Source: Paenibacillus alkalitolerans
Lineage (GTDB): Bacteria; Bacillota; Bacilli; Paenibacillales; YIM-B00363
DNA: 64,000 nucleotides
Direction of reading: 5' to 3'
Assembly (NCBI RefSeq): GCF_016482785.1
Contig: NZ_JAEMXM010000018.1
Coordinates: 1-64,000 of the forward strand
Shown here: one piece after another, positions 7,620 to 17,146 of the stretch
How positions within the stretch are numbered: position 1 is the first letter of the stretch
Layout of the letters: every line of letters starts with the position of its first letter
Notes under the pieces: model-generated
What the model was told of the DNA's origin: nothing
Seen by the model: only the letters and a program-made list of their open reading frames with translations
The model's database searches: none
Made by a program: the position numbers and the translations under genes

Positions 7620-8543
7620 TTGACTTTGCCGAATGTTTGGACCCATTTTATTTGGGGCGAGGAAGTGTTCGAACGTCTTGGTATTACGAATAAAGTCCTA
7701 AAAAATCCCGCAGCCGCCAATCTGTTCCGGTTCGGCTGCCAGGGACCCGACTTGCTGTTCTATCATCGGTTTTATCCGTGGATGAAAGGGAAAGCGGCGG
7801 CCGCCAACCGGCTTGGATCGCTTCTGCACAAGAGCAGATGCGGCGCTTTCCTGCGATCTTTGCTTGGACAATGCGAGGGCTTGGAGCTGGACGATCCCAA
7901 GACCGTCTATGTGCTTGGGTTTATCGGGCATCATGTGCTCGACCGCAACGCCCACCCGTTCGTCTTTGCAAGGCAAGGGTCGCGCAGCCGCGATCATCAA
8001 CGGCTTGAAGTCGCGCTCGACACATTGGTAACGGAACGGTATATGCGGCTGGACACTAGACGTACTCCGGTAGCCCCTTATCTCGACAGCGGACCGAATC
8101 TGCCGGCCGGCGTGAGCGAGGCGTTAACGGCCGCGGCGAAGGAAACTTACCCGGAATCGGCGGTGGATGTTCATCCCGGACTTTGGAACGAGAGCTACCG
8201 CGACATGCTCGCCGCCATGCGCTTGTTCCACGACCCGTTCGGCGTGAAACGCGCGCTCACAGGCGGCGCAATCGAGCCGTTCGTCCCAGGCCGGCGGAAG
8301 GATCCTGCCGACGCGGCGAACGAACGGCGTTCGGCGTGGGCGCATCCCTCCGACGGCAGCAACACGTCCCAGGATACGTTCTGGGACGTGTGGAACCGCT
8401 CCATTGCCGACGGAGAGCAGGTTATCGGCGCGGCGGCCGGCTGGGTGGAAGCGCCCGCAGCGAACAAACAGGAAGCTTGGCAGCAATTCACGGAGGCGTT
8501 GAGCGATCTGTCGTATGAGACAGGCCTCGCTTGCGAAGATTAA
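7620..8543 (+). CDS. Zinc-dependent phospholipase C-like protein
   Basis: About 307 residues. The N-terminus (LPNVWTHFIWGEEV) and spaced histidines and aspartates (GCQGPDLLFYHRF, FIGHHVLDRNAHPF) match the zinc-dependent phospholipase C/DUF-type family widespread in Firmicutes. There is no signal peptide, unlike secreted clostridial phospholipase C, so it is probably cytoplasmic. Two TTG starts are possible (7620 and 7626); AGGAG at about 7611 is better spaced for 7626. Its end overlaps the convergent MFS gene by 4 bp. Confidence 0.75.
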   Translation: MTLPNVWTHFIWGEEVFERLGITNKVLKNPAAANLFRFGCQGPDLLFYHRFYPWMKGKAAAANRLGSLLHKSRCGAFLRSLLGQCEGLELDDPKTVYVLGFIGHHVLDRNAHPFVFARQGSRSRDHQRLEVALDTLVTERYMRLDTRRTPVAPYLDSGPNLPAGVSEALTAAAKETYPESAVDVHPGLWNESYRDMLAAMRLFHDPFGVKRALTGGAIEPFVPGRRKDPADAANERRSAWAHPSDGSNTSQDTFWDVWNRSIADGEQVIGAAAGWVEAPAANKQEAWQQFTEALSDLSYETGLACED

Positions 8544-9838
8544 CCCGTTACGCTTGGCGCCTGCGGGTCGGCGCGCACCGGCCCGCGGCCCGCTTCGCGT
8601 TCGCCTTTCGCAATATTTACCGTCGTCAACAGCCCGATGCCGATTATAAAGAACGCCACAACCGCCAAAATACCGAGCCGGCTGCTGCCCATTAACTGAG
8701 TGACGATGCCGAACACAAGAGGACCGACGATGCCCGCAAACTTGCTCCATATGCTCATAAAGCCGAAATATTCCGCGAAGCGTCCTTCAGGAATAAGCCG
8801 GATAAAGATTGAGCGGGCGAGCGCCTGGCTCCCGCCTTGAACGACGCCGACCAAGCCGGCCAACGCGTAAAAATGCCACGCCGACGTCATAAAGTAACCC
8901 AAAATCGTGATTCCGACATACACGCCGAGCGCGGCGTACAAAGAAGATTTCGCGCCGAAACGCTCCGCGAGCCTGCCGAACAATAACGAGAACGGCAAAC
9001 CGACGAACTGCGTGATCAGAAGCGCCAAAATCAAGTGGAACGTCCCGATCCCGATCGTCTCGCCGTACACGGTTGCCATCTTAATAATCGTTCCGATGCC
9101 GTCGCTGAAAAACCAGAACGCCGCCAAATATTTAAGCAGCTCCGGATAATGCCGCAAATGGCGGAACGTGTTCCCCAACCGTTGAAACGCCAGCTTTACC
9201 GCAACGCCGGCTTTCATCGCCGTCTCCGGCGCGGTTTCCTTCACCCGCCGAAGCAGCGGCAAAGAGAACAGAAGCCACCAGACAGCTACGGATAAAAATG
9301 CGAGCCGAGTGCCGTCCGTCTTTGTTAAACCGAACCATTCATGCTGTTCAATCATTACAATATTGATGGCAAGGAGCAATCCTCCGCCCAAATAGCCGTA
9401 TGCGTAGCCTTGAGCGGATACCCGGTCGCGCTTGTCTTTCGGTACGATATCCCCGAGCAGTGCGTCATAGAATGTAAGAGAACCGTTAAAACCGACGACG
9501 CCTAACAAAGTGAGCCATATCGCCAGCGTCATGTCTCCCTCGCCGACCAAGGTATACAGCGCGGTAGACAGCACGCCGATGCCCATAAAAACCGCAAGCA
9601 AACGGACCTTCGATCTCGATACGTCGGCGACGGCTCCGAGAATCGGCGATAAAACAACGAGAACAAGCATGGCCGCTGACTGCGTATACGCCCAATACGA
9701 GGCCGCCGCCGTATCTCCGACGAGCTTGCCGGGCACATTCACGAAAAATATCGGCAGCACCGCCGCCATCATGGTCGTTGCATAGGCGGAATTCGCCCAA
9801 TCGTACAATATCCATGCTCGAACTTTCTTTCGGTCCAT
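8540..9838 (-). CDS. MFS transporter, UMF1/Atg22-like family
   Basis: 432 residues from ATG 9838 behind GGAGGAG. The start MDRKKVRAWILYDWANSAYATTM is diagnostic of the UMF1 branch, followed by about 12 membrane helices and a short charged C-terminal tail. The family is related to fungal Atg22 vacuolar effluxers; bacterial substrates are unknown. It is transcribed away from the LysR gene at 10085, with a 246-bp shared upstream region that holds an 8-bp inverted repeat (AAGGAAAC/GTTTCCTT) spread over ~60 bp. Regulation by that LysR protein is possible but not shown. Confidence 0.85.
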   Translation of the reverse strand: MDRKKVRAWILYDWANSAYATTMMAAVLPIFFVNVPGKLVGDTAAASYWAYTQSAAMLVLVVLSPILGAVADVSRSKVRLLAVFMGIGVLSTALYTLVGEGDMTLAIWLTLLGVVGFNGSLTFYDALLGDIVPKDKRDRVSAQGYAYGYLGGGLLLAINIVMIEQHEWFGLTKTDGTRLAFLSVAVWWLLFSLPLLRRVKETAPETAMKAGVAVKLAFQRLGNTFRHLRHYPELLKYLAAFWFFSDGIGTIIKMATVYGETIGIGTFHLILALLITQFVGLPFSLLFGRLAERFGAKSSLYAALGVYVGITILGYFMTSAWHFYALAGLVGVVQGGSQALARSIFIRLIPEGRFAEYFGFMSIWSKFAGIVGPLVFGIVTQLMGSSRLGILAVVAFFIIGIGLLTTVNIAKGEREAGRGPVRADPQAPSVTG

Positions 9839-10084
9839 CGCTTCTCCTCCGGGGTTTTCGCACATTTTGGCATCAAATATATCCTTATTGTACATGAATG
9901 CGTTTCAATTGGCTCTCGCCATTTTTTAAACAATTTATTTTGTTAAGGAAACATCTTCGAAGTAAAATCACAGGAGCCAGATCGCGATTAGAGAAAGGTT
10001 TCCTTGAAACATTAGAAGGGAGTAATATGTTTAAATTTACTTTGGCTTCTGATGTTATAATGATCTAGACGGGAGGGGAAAGGC

Positions 10085-10987
10085 TTGAACTTAAACCAAC
10101 TCGAAACATTGCTCACGATATCCAAGACGATGAGCTTTCGAAAAGCGGGCGAACTGCTCAATCTTACGCAGCCTGCTGTTTCAGCGCAAATTAAAAGCTT
10201 GGAAGACGAGTTCGGAACGCTCCTTGTAGACAGAAACCAACCGGTCACATTGACCGACGCGGGTGAACTGTTTCTGGAGCATGCGGAACGAATTCTTGCG
10301 ATCGTGGGAGAGCTGAAGCTGAAGCTGGCCGACATGGACAACACCCCGCAAGGACTGATCCGCCTCGGCACAACGACATCCATCGCGATGCAGATTCTTC
10401 CGCGGGTGCTCTCTTACTTCAAAAACCAGTACCCGCAAATCAAAACGACGATCCACTCCATGACATCATCGCAAATTATGACCAGCGTCGAGAACGGAAG
10501 CGTCGATATCGGCATCGGTTATTTGTTTGAAAAGACGCCCAGCTTGGTCACATCCGTCCTGTATTACGACACCTTCGAACTAGTCGTATCCCCCGATCAT
10601 CCGCTCGCCGACAATAAGCGGCTTCCGGTAAGCGCGCTTCAAGACGTGCCGCTTATCCTGCTTTCACCGGAGACGGCGGGAAGACGGTTTGTCGATTCCG
10701 TATTCGATAAGCACAAGCTCGTGCCGCAAATCGTGATGGAGCTGTCCAGCAGCGAGGAAGTGAAGCGGATGGCGGAACTCAATATGGGCGCGGCGATCGT
10801 GTCGAAGCTGTCCATTGCGAACGAACTGCGCATGGGGACGCTCAGGATGATTCAAATCGCGGAACTGGAGAGCAGCCATCCGGTCGGCGTGATTGTGAAA
10901 TCCGGAAGATACCTCAATTCCGCCATGAAGCAATTTTTAAGCGATTTGAAAGGGATGCCTGAAACGCAATTTCTGGGGACAGAATAA
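10085..10987 (+). CDS. LysR-family transcriptional regulator
   Basis: 300 residues with a TTG start behind GGGAGGGG. N-terminal winged helix-turn-helix: LNQLETLLTISKTMSFRKAGELL, then TQPAVSAQIKSLE, followed by the substrate-binding domain from about residue 90 (LIRLGTTTSIAMQILPRVL) with a typical hinge. It is divergent from the UMF1-type MFS gene and 39 bp upstream of the histidinol phosphatase gene. Effector and targets are unknown. Confidence 0.9.
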   Translation: MNLNQLETLLTISKTMSFRKAGELLNLTQPAVSAQIKSLEDEFGTLLVDRNQPVTLTDAGELFLEHAERILAIVGELKLKLADMDNTPQGLIRLGTTTSIAMQILPRVLSYFKNQYPQIKTTIHSMTSSQIMTSVENGSVDIGIGYLFEKTPSLVTSVLYYDTFELVVSPDHPLADNKRLPVSALQDVPLILLSPETAGRRFVDSVFDKHKLVPQIVMELSSSEEVKRMAELNMGAAIVSKLSIANELRMGTLRMIQIAELESSHPVGVIVKSGRYLNSAMKQFLSDLKGMPETQFLGTE

Positions 10988-11026
10988 CGTTAATCAATAG
11001 ACCGTGTTTAGAGGTGATGTTTCACG

Positions 11027-11833
11027 ATGAAATTCGATTTGCACACGCATCACAACCGGTGCGGTCATGCCAAAGGCACGATCGAGGACTACATCGAGTC
11101 CGCGATCGCCCGCGGTCTTTCGGTTATCGGAATATCCGATCATTCGCCGTACTTCGGCCATCCGGACGATCAACCGTTTCCGAACATCGCAATGGCTGCG
11201 AGCGAATTTCCGTTTTATATCGAAGAGGTGCTTCGGTTAAAAGAGAAATACCGCGAGCGGATCGAAGTGCTGCTCGGCGTCGAGTCCGACTTCTTCCCCG
11301 AGCATCTCGACAAATACAAAAGAATTTACGCCAAATACCCCTTCGACTATATCATCGGTTCCGTTCACCAGAGCGACGGCGTATCGATATTTAATAAGCG
11401 GCGTTGGAACAACTTGACCGGCAAACAGCAAATCGCGGCGAAAGACAGCTACTACAGGCAGATTGCGGAATCCGCGAAAAGCGGCATGTTCGACATTCTC
11501 GGCCATATCGACGCAATGAAAGCGAATTATCCGTCTTTCTCGGACATTCAATGCGAAGCGGTGGAGGATACGATTCGAATCATCGGCGATTGCGACATCG
11601 CGATCGAAATCAACACGTCGGGAAAAACCAAAGAAGTCGGAGGATGGTATCCGTCCGATTCGATTCTGGAGCTGGCGCTTCACTACAACGTTGCTGTCAC
11701 GTTCGGCTCGGACGCGCATGTCGTCGACCGAGTGGGCGACGAGTGGGAATTGGTGAGAGCCCGCCTGAAAGAACTCGGATTTAAACAATGGTGTTATTTT
11801 CGCCGGCGGGACCGCGTCCTCGTGGATTTATGA
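11027..11833 (+). CDS. hisJ: Histidinol-phosphatase, PHP family
   Basis: 268 residues, the length of B. subtilis HisJ. PHP-type metal ligands are seen: DLHTHHNRCGH at the N-terminus, ISDHSPYFGHP, GVESDFF, GSVHQ, GHIDAMK and FGSDAH near the C-terminus. The expected reaction is L-histidinol phosphate to L-histidinol, the penultimate histidine biosynthesis step. No other his genes are in the window, as is usual for PHP-type enzymes encoded outside the his operon. SD GAGGTGATG precedes the ATG. Confidence 0.88.
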   Translation: MKFDLHTHHNRCGHAKGTIEDYIESAIARGLSVIGISDHSPYFGHPDDQPFPNIAMAASEFPFYIEEVLRLKEKYRERIEVLLGVESDFFPEHLDKYKRIYAKYPFDYIIGSVHQSDGVSIFNKRRWNNLTGKQQIAAKDSYYRQIAESAKSGMFDILGHIDAMKANYPSFSDIQCEAVEDTIRIIGDCDIAIEINTSGKTKEVGGWYPSDSILELALHYNVAVTFGSDAHVVDRVGDEWELVRARLKELGFKQWCYFRRRDRVLVDL

Positions 11834-11845
11834 CATATGCTGCGT

Positions 11846-11885
11846 AAAAAAAAGGCGGACCTGAAGCTTCCCGGCTGTCAGGTCC
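11846..11885 (-). terminator. Hairpin after the histidinol phosphatase gene
   Basis: GGACCTGA (11857-11864) pairs with TCAGGTCC (11878-11885). The only homopolymer is the A run at 11846-11853, which gives a U tract on the minus strand, so as a terminator it would act against minus-strand transcripts or only weakly on the plus strand. Confidence 0.5.
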
Positions 11886-12003
11886 CAATCATATATATAT
11901 CAAAAAGGGGGTCTTGGCAATTACTATACCTTGCGTATATTAGAGCCGCATAACACGGACATTTCATTTTGATGACAAAGTATGACGGAGCCGGTTTGCC
12001 TTA

Positions 12004-12032
12004 TTGTAGAAAAACATTACATACTATATAAT
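12004..12032 (+). promoter_or_regulatory. SigA-type promoter of czcD
   Basis: TTGTAG (12004-12009), 17-bp spacer, then a perfect TATAAT (12027-12032), about 75 bp before the chosen czcD start. Confidence 0.7.
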
Positions 12033-12034
12033 CT

Positions 12035-12068
12035 ATAAAATAATTATTATAAAATAGTTATTATAATC
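12035..12068. promoter_or_regulatory. AT-only 14-bp tandem repeat at the czcD transcription start (operator candidate)
   Basis: ATAAAATAATTATT (12035-12048) is followed directly by ATAAAATAGTTATT (12049-12062) and a partial third copy. It covers the expected +1 region just after the -10 box, the place where a metal-sensing ArsR/CzrA or Fur-type repressor would bind. No known operator consensus fits exactly. Confidence 0.4.
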
Positions 12069-12105
12069 GAACTCGTAAAACATGATTGCGAAGAAGGTGC
12101 CGGCT

Positions 12106-13065
12106 ATGTATGATTTTCACCATTTGCGCCACGTCAAAGAACAATCCGCGTCTAAGAAATCCCTTTGGATCACTCTGATCATTACCGCTTGTTTTACCGT
12201 TGTTGAAGTGATCGGCGGCATCGTCTCGGGCTCATTGGCGTTATTGTCGGATTCGGCTCACATGATTTCCGACGTGCTGGCGCTGTCGCTTAGCATGACG
12301 GCCATCTACTTGGCTACCCGCCCGCCGAACGCCCGGTTTACGTTTGGATTTTTGCGTTTCGAAATTATCGCTTCCTTCTTGAACGGTCTTGCGCTTTGCG
12401 TCATATCGCTAGGTATTTTTTGGGAAGGGGTCCGGCGCTTGTTGAATCCCGAGGCCGTCAATTTGCCCATCATGCTTACGATTGCCGTCATCGGTTTCAT
12501 CGTAAACTTGGTGCTGACGTTCGTGCTGTCCCGCAGCATGGAGGAAGAGGAAAATTTGAACGTGCAGAGCGCGCTGTGGCACTTTATCGGCGATTTGCTC
12601 AGTTCGGCCGGCGTTATCGTGTCATCTCTGTTGATTTGGTGGACGGGACTAATGTGGTTCGACCCCCTCATTTCGCTTGTGATCGGCGGCATTATCTTCA
12701 CAGGAGGCGCGAAAATTATCCGGGAATCGTTCTATATTCTGATGGAATCCGTCCCTGAGAAATTCGACCTCGACCAAATCCGCAGCGACATCGCGAACGT
12801 GGAAGGCGTCGAGGACGTGCATGAGATGCATCTTTGGGCGGTGTCGACGGATCACTATTCCTTGACGGCGCATGTGTTCGTTAACGATTCGATCCAACCG
12901 CATTGCATCATCTTGGCCATCAACGAGACGCTGGAGAAAAAGTACGGCATCACCCACTCCACCATCCAAATGGAAAATGCGATCGTTCATCCCCATGGCG
13001 AGTACGGACGGGAGTTTTTGCGCCAGCAAAACAAAGCCGGCGGCTCGGCGAGCGTCAGCGGGTGA
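12106..13065 (+). CDS. czcD: Cation diffusion facilitator (CzcD-type Zn/Cd/Co exporter)
   Basis: 319 residues from ATG 12106, preferred over 12082 because GAAGGTG lies 6-7 nt upstream of it. Six membrane helices; helix II carries the transport-site pattern LLSDSAHMISD (Asp and His) and helix V the pattern HFIGDLLSS. The C-terminal cytoplasmic domain (about residues 210-290) has the ferredoxin-like fold that binds regulatory metal. The family exchanges Zn, Cd or Co for protons. Its own strong promoter and repeat-rich leader suggest metal-responsive control. Confidence 0.92.
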   Translation: MYDFHHLRHVKEQSASKKSLWITLIITACFTVVEVIGGIVSGSLALLSDSAHMISDVLALSLSMTAIYLATRPPNARFTFGFLRFEIIASFLNGLALCVISLGIFWEGVRRLLNPEAVNLPIMLTIAVIGFIVNLVLTFVLSRSMEEEENLNVQSALWHFIGDLLSSAGVIVSSLLIWWTGLMWFDPLISLVIGGIIFTGGAKIIRESFYILMESVPEKFDLDQIRSDIANVEGVEDVHEMHLWAVSTDHYSLTAHVFVNDSIQPHCIILAINETLEKKYGITHSTIQMENAIVHPHGEYGREFLRQQNKAGGSASVSG

Positions 13066-13075
13066 CCACTGCAGT

Positions 13076-13249
13076 ATGCGGCACATGAACGAGTCCGACC
13101 CGGACAGAGGCAAAGCAAAATTTCAATATTTCTACGATGATGCCGACAATAAAAGGTCGATATATCATCTGGGGGAACCCGATTTTCGTCGGCAAGGTAC
13201 TTTCTGCGGTGGGAGAAAGCGCCACAAGGTAAACGAAACCGAAAAATGA
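13076..13249 (+). CDS. Possible small protein (57 aa), low confidence
   Basis: An open frame just after czcD encoding a hydrophilic protein with a basic C-terminus (GGRKRHK) and an aromatic stretch (FQYFYDD). There is no clear SD and no recognised family; it may be a chance frame. The ATG at 13085 is an alternative start. Confidence 0.25.
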   Translation: MRHMNESDPDRGKAKFQYFYDDADNKRSIYHLGEPDFRRQGTFCGGRKRHKVNETEK

Positions 13250-13283
13250 CTGCGAATCCCCACATGAAATGGCTGAATAATTA

Positions 13284-13490
13284 GAAATAAGCTCAAATTC
13301 TGACCCTATTTCTGTGAGTAAGGTCAATTTTAGACCCTATTACAACGTAACGCATCCCTTGTGGTGGCGGATAAGGTCAAAAATTGCGCCTATTCCGCTG
13401 TCCAACCATCAAAAAACTCCTCCCCGAATCCGTATAAGGTCGAAAACTGACCCTATTCCTTCGAATAAGGTCAATTATTGACCCTATAGC
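13284..13490. repeat. Dispersed GGTCAA/TTGACC palindromic repeats
   Basis: Four to five degenerate units of the form AAGGTCAA-spacer-TTGACCCTAT lie between czcD and the sdhB terminator, related to the palindrome inside the 105-bp repeat at 3369-3857. Spacing is irregular. Together with the terminator they fill the intergenic region 13250-13566. Confidence 0.75.
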
Positions 13491-13523
13491 CGATTCCTGA
13501 GGATGCGTCGTATGCGTCGAGCA

Positions 13524-13560
13524 CAAAAACAGGGCTGTCCCGTAAAAAAGAGGACAGCCC
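13524..13560 (-). terminator. Rho-independent terminator of sdhCAB
   Basis: On the minus strand GGGCTGTCC and GGACAGCCC form a 9-bp stem followed by a T run (complement of 13525-13529). It starts a few bases after the sdhB stop. Confidence 0.85.
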
Positions 13561-13566
13561 TTCTTA

Positions 13567-14334
13567 TTATTGACCGAGCCATTTCTTGAACAACAGCTTC
13601 GTGGTGTCTCTATTGAGAGCCGCAATGGACGTTGTGAGCGGAATGCCCTTCGGGCAAGACTGCACACAGTTTTGCGAATTTCCGCAACCTTCGATGCCGC
13701 CTTCGCGCATGAGCGTTTCGAGACGCTCTTCCTTGTTCATCTCGCCCGTAGGATGCGCGTTGAACAAGCGCACTTGCGAAAGCGGCGCGGGACCGATAAA
13801 GTCGGAACGGTCGTTCACGTTCGGGCACGCTTCCAAGCATACGCCGCACGTCATGCATTTGGACAACTCGTACGCCCATTGACGTTTCGTCTCCGCCATG
13901 CGGGGACCCGGTCCGAGATCGTACGTGCCGTCGATCGGGATCCACGCTTTCACGCGCTTGAGCGCGTTAAACATACGGTTGCGGTCGATGACGAGGTCGC
14001 GCATGACCGGGAACGTCTTCATCGGGGCTAGCCGAATCGGCTGCTCGAGCTTGTCGACGAGCGCCGTACATGCTTGCCGCGGCTTGCCGTTAATCACCAT
14101 CGAGCAGGCGCCGCACACTTCCTCCAAGCAATTCGACTCCCAGCATACCGGGGCCGTCTTGCTGCCTTCCGCGTTCACCGGATTACGCTGAAGTTCCATC
14201 AGTGCGCTGATGACGTTCATGTTCGGGCGGTACGGAATTTCAAACTCCTCCGTATACGGCGCGGTGTCCGGCTTATCTTGCCGTGTAACTACAAACTTCA
14301 CGGTTTTTTTATCGTTTGCAACAGTTGTTGTCAT
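13567..14334 (-). CDS. sdhB: Succinate dehydrogenase iron-sulfur subunit
   Basis: 255 residues. The N-terminal [2Fe-2S] domain holds CWESNCLEEVCGAC and a distal Cys (KPRQAC); the C-terminal domain holds CMTCGVCLEACP and CGNSQNCVQSCPKG for the [4Fe-4S] and [3Fe-4S] clusters. It carries electrons from the FAD of SdhA to the haem/quinone site of SdhC in complex II. Last gene of sdhCAB, 66 bp after sdhA, followed by a terminator. Confidence 0.97.
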   Translation of the reverse strand: MTTTVANDKKTVKFVVTRQDKPDTAPYTEEFEIPYRPNMNVISALMELQRNPVNAEGSKTAPVCWESNCLEEVCGACSMVINGKPRQACTALVDKLEQPIRLAPMKTFPVMRDLVIDRNRMFNALKRVKAWIPIDGTYDLGPGPRMAETKRQWAYELSKCMTCGVCLEACPNVNDRSDFIGPAPLSQVRLFNAHPTGEMNKEERLETLMREGGIEGCGNSQNCVQSCPKGIPLTTSIAALNRDTTKLLFKKWLGQ

Positions 14335-14400
14335 CTGCTTCTCACCCTCCTATGTTTCAGGTATAGTCCCCCTGCACGGACGTTTCTCCGAAACGCCTCG

Positions 14401-16152
14401 TTACTTCTTCTTATCCGACGTATAGTCGCGCTTACGAGGCGGAATGAGCGAAACGTCGATGTCTTCGTAAGATATTTCCGGCCCGTCGGGCGTGTACTTC
14501 GCAATTGTCGTCTTCATGAATTTCTCGTCGTCGCGTTCCGGGAATTCCGGCTTGTAGTGAGCGCCGCGGCTTTCGTTGCGCAGGAGCGCTCCGATCGTCA
14601 TGACGCGGGCAAGCTCCAGCATGTTCCACAATTGGCGCGTAAAGGCGACGCCTTGGTTGCTCCACTTCGCCGTGTCGTTGACGTTGATATTTTTGTAACG
14701 CTGCATGAGCTCTTGAATTTTGTTGTCGGTTTCTTGAAGCTTCTTGTTGTAACGAACGACCGTCATGTTGTCGATCATCCATTCGCCGAGCTCTTTATGA
14801 ATGACATATGCGTTTTCCGTGCCGTCCATCTTCAAGATCGACTCGTATTTCTCCGTGTGCCGCTTCTTCTCGGACTCGAAAAACTTCTCGTCCACATCGT
14901 TCGCCGATTTCTTCAAACCGCGGATATATTCGACCGCCTTCGGACCGGCCACCATGCCGCCGAAGATCGAGGATACGAGCGAGTTCGCGCCCAGACGATT
15001 CGCGCCGTGATACTGATAATCGCATTCGCCGGCCGCGAACAGGCCCGGAATGTTCGTCATTTGGTTGTAATCGCACCACATGCCGCCCATCGAGTAGTGA
15101 ACCGCCGGGAAGATTTTCATCGGAATTTTCCGCGGGTCGTCGCCCATGAACTTCTCGTAAATTTCGATGATCCCGCCGAGCTTTACGTCCAGCTCTTTCG
15201 GGTCTTTATGCGACAGATCGAGATAAACCATGTTTTCGCCGTTAATGCCGAGCTTCAAATCGACGCACACGTGGAAAATTTCTCTTGTCGCGATGTCGCG
15301 CGGCACCAAGTTGCCGTATGCCGGATACTTCTCTTCGAGGAAGTACCACGGCTTGCCGTCTTTGTATGTCCATACGCGTCCGCCTTCGCCGCGGGCCGAT
15401 TCGGACATCAAGCGCAGCTTGTCATCCCCTGGAATGGCCGTAGGGTGAATTTGGATAAACTCGCCGTTCGCGTAATGAACTCCTTGTTGATAAACCGCAC
15501 TGGCGGCCGTTCCGGTGTTAATGACGGAGTTCGTCGACTTGCCGAATATGATGCCGGGGCCGCCCGTCGCCAAAATAACCGCGTCCGCCTTAAACGTATG
15601 GACTTCCATAGAACGCAAGTCCTGTGCGGAAATACCGCGGCAAACACCCTCGTCGTCAAGCACCGCGCCGAGGAATTCCCAATGCTCGTACTTGTGGACG
15701 AGACCCGCCACTTCCCAACGGCGCACCTGCTCATCCAGAGCGTAAAGCAGCTGCTGCCCCGTCGTGGCGCCCGCGAACGCGGTGCGGTGATGCTTCGTCC
15801 CGCCGAAACGGCGGAAATCGAGCAAGCCTTCCGGCGTACGGTTGAACATAACGCCCATCCGGTCCATCAGGTGAATGATGCCGGGAGCCGCTTCACACAT
15901 CGCTTTAACGGGCGGTTGGTTTGCCAAGAAGTCGCCGCCGTAAATCGTATCGTCAAAATGCTCCCACGGCGAATCGCCCTCGCCCTTCGTGTTCACCGCA
16001 CCGTTGATGCCGCCTTGCGCGCATACGGAGTGGGAACGCTTAACGGGCACAAGCGAGAACAGGTCGACGTGGACGCCGGCCTCCGCCCCTTTGATCGTCG
16101 CCATGAGGCCTGCCAAGCCGCCGCCGACAACGATGATTTTCTGGTTTGCCAT
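14401..16152 (-). CDS. sdhA: Succinate dehydrogenase flavoprotein subunit
   Basis: 583 residues. The N-terminal Rossmann motif IVVGGGLAGLMA binds FAD; the HHRTAF segment after GGTK supplies the region of the covalently flavinylated histidine. Further features are the active-site segment RGEGGRVWT and HRLGANS-type ending GANRLGANSLVSS. The enzyme oxidises succinate to fumarate in the TCA cycle on the inner face of the membrane. It follows sdhC by 17 bp with an AGGAGTG SD. Confidence 0.97.
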   Translation of the reverse strand: MANQKIIVVGGGLAGLMATIKGAEAGVHVDLFSLVPVKRSHSVCAQGGINGAVNTKGEGDSPWEHFDDTIYGGDFLANQPPVKAMCEAAPGIIHLMDRMGVMFNRTPEGLLDFRRFGGTKHHRTAFAGATTGQQLLYALDEQVRRWEVAGLVHKYEHWEFLGAVLDDEGVCRGISAQDLRSMEVHTFKADAVILATGGPGIIFGKSTNSVINTGTAASAVYQQGVHYANGEFIQIHPTAIPGDDKLRLMSESARGEGGRVWTYKDGKPWYFLEEKYPAYGNLVPRDIATREIFHVCVDLKLGINGENMVYLDLSHKDPKELDVKLGGIIEIYEKFMGDDPRKIPMKIFPAVHYSMGGMWCDYNQMTNIPGLFAAGECDYQYHGANRLGANSLVSSIFGGMVAGPKAVEYIRGLKKSANDVDEKFFESEKKRHTEKYESILKMDGTENAYVIHKELGEWMIDNMTVVRYNKKLQETDNKIQELMQRYKNINVNDTAKWSNQGVAFTRQLWNMLELARVMTIGALLRNESRGAHYKPEFPERDDEKFMKTTIAKYTPDGPEISYEDIDVSLIPPRKRDYTSDKKK

Positions 16153-16169
16153 TACCGTTCACTCCTAAC

Positions 16170-16856
16170 CTATATATTAACCGTTAATACACGTACGACA
16201 GCGGAAGCCGTTTCCGCGGCCGCAGTTGCGAAGGATTCGTCCAAGAAAGCGTTCAACGACATGAGGAACATGATCGTCATTACAACGAAGATGCCCATCG
16301 TCACGTAGCTGGTGACGCGCTGCGCGCGCGGTCCGACGGCAATGCCCCAAGACACGGCGAACGACCAAAGCCCGTTGGAGAAATGGAACACCGCCGCAAC
16401 GATACTAATCACGTAAATCCAGTAAAACAGCGGATTCGTGAGAATCTGATGCATTTGCGTGCCGACCTCGAACTGATCCACCGTGCCCAACGCAATTTGC
16501 ACCCGGGTGCTCCAAATGTGCCATACAACGAAAATAAACGTGATTACGCCCGTTATGCGCTGCAGGGCAAACATCCAGTTGCGCACATAACCGTAGTTGT
16601 TCACGTTATTCCGAGATTGATAAGCGACGTATAGTCCATACACGCCGTGATAAAGCAGCGGAAGCCAAATCAGGAATATTTCCAAAAATAAGACGAGCGG
16701 CAAGCCATGGATCCATTCCACGTGTTCGTAAAAGCCTTCCTCGCCGCCCTGGTAAGCGGCGTAGTTTGTGAGCAAGTGCTCGACAAAAAATCCGCCAAGC
16801 GGAAGCACACCCAGCAGCGAGTGAATCTTCCGGTACAAGTACGAATTTCCTTTCAT
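16170..16856 (-). CDS. sdhC: Succinate dehydrogenase cytochrome b558 subunit
   Basis: 228 residues with five membrane helices, as in the B. subtilis SdhC single-anchor dihaem type. Candidate haem-ligand histidines lie in helices (KIHSLLG, FVEHLL, LYHGVYG, VVWHIW, VFHFSNG). It anchors complex II and passes electrons to menaquinone. First gene of the operon; divergent from the LysR gene at 17147, with a shared 290-bp region holding an AT-rich promoter-like stretch (about 17040-17070) but no firm hexamers. Confidence 0.95.
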   Translation of the reverse strand: MKGNSYLYRKIHSLLGVLPLGGFFVEHLLTNYAAYQGGEEGFYEHVEWIHGLPLVLFLEIFLIWLPLLYHGVYGLYVAYQSRNNVNNYGYVRNWMFALQRITGVITFIFVVWHIWSTRVQIALGTVDQFEVGTQMHQILTNPLFYWIYVISIVAAVFHFSNGLWSFAVSWGIAVGPRAQRVTSYVTMGIFVVMTIMFLMSLNAFLDESFATAAAETASAVVRVLTVNI

Positions 16857-17146
16857 TTTTTCGGTTCCTCCCTAATCATAATAACCTTTACCCCGTTAAC
16901 CTTTTTGCAGACGAACTACATTCTACTCCCGCACGGCATGTCCGTCAATATATTGCGGAAACAAAATCGCCTAGAATTGTTCAATAAACGTTCACACGAA
17001 CCATCATACTCCCATTCTTCTTATAATGGAAGTGCCGATTTATTATAATTTGTAATACAATATAGTTATAAGAAGACCGCAGCATAAAGGTAATTTTTGT
17101 TTCCGGATCGGGAACTATTCCAAGGGACGTGTCGGGGGGAGTCAAA

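Noticed and set aside
14074-16308. 744-codon open frame opposite sdhA/sdhB
   Set aside because: Antisense shadow of strongly biased sdhAB codons; the sense proteins are certain.
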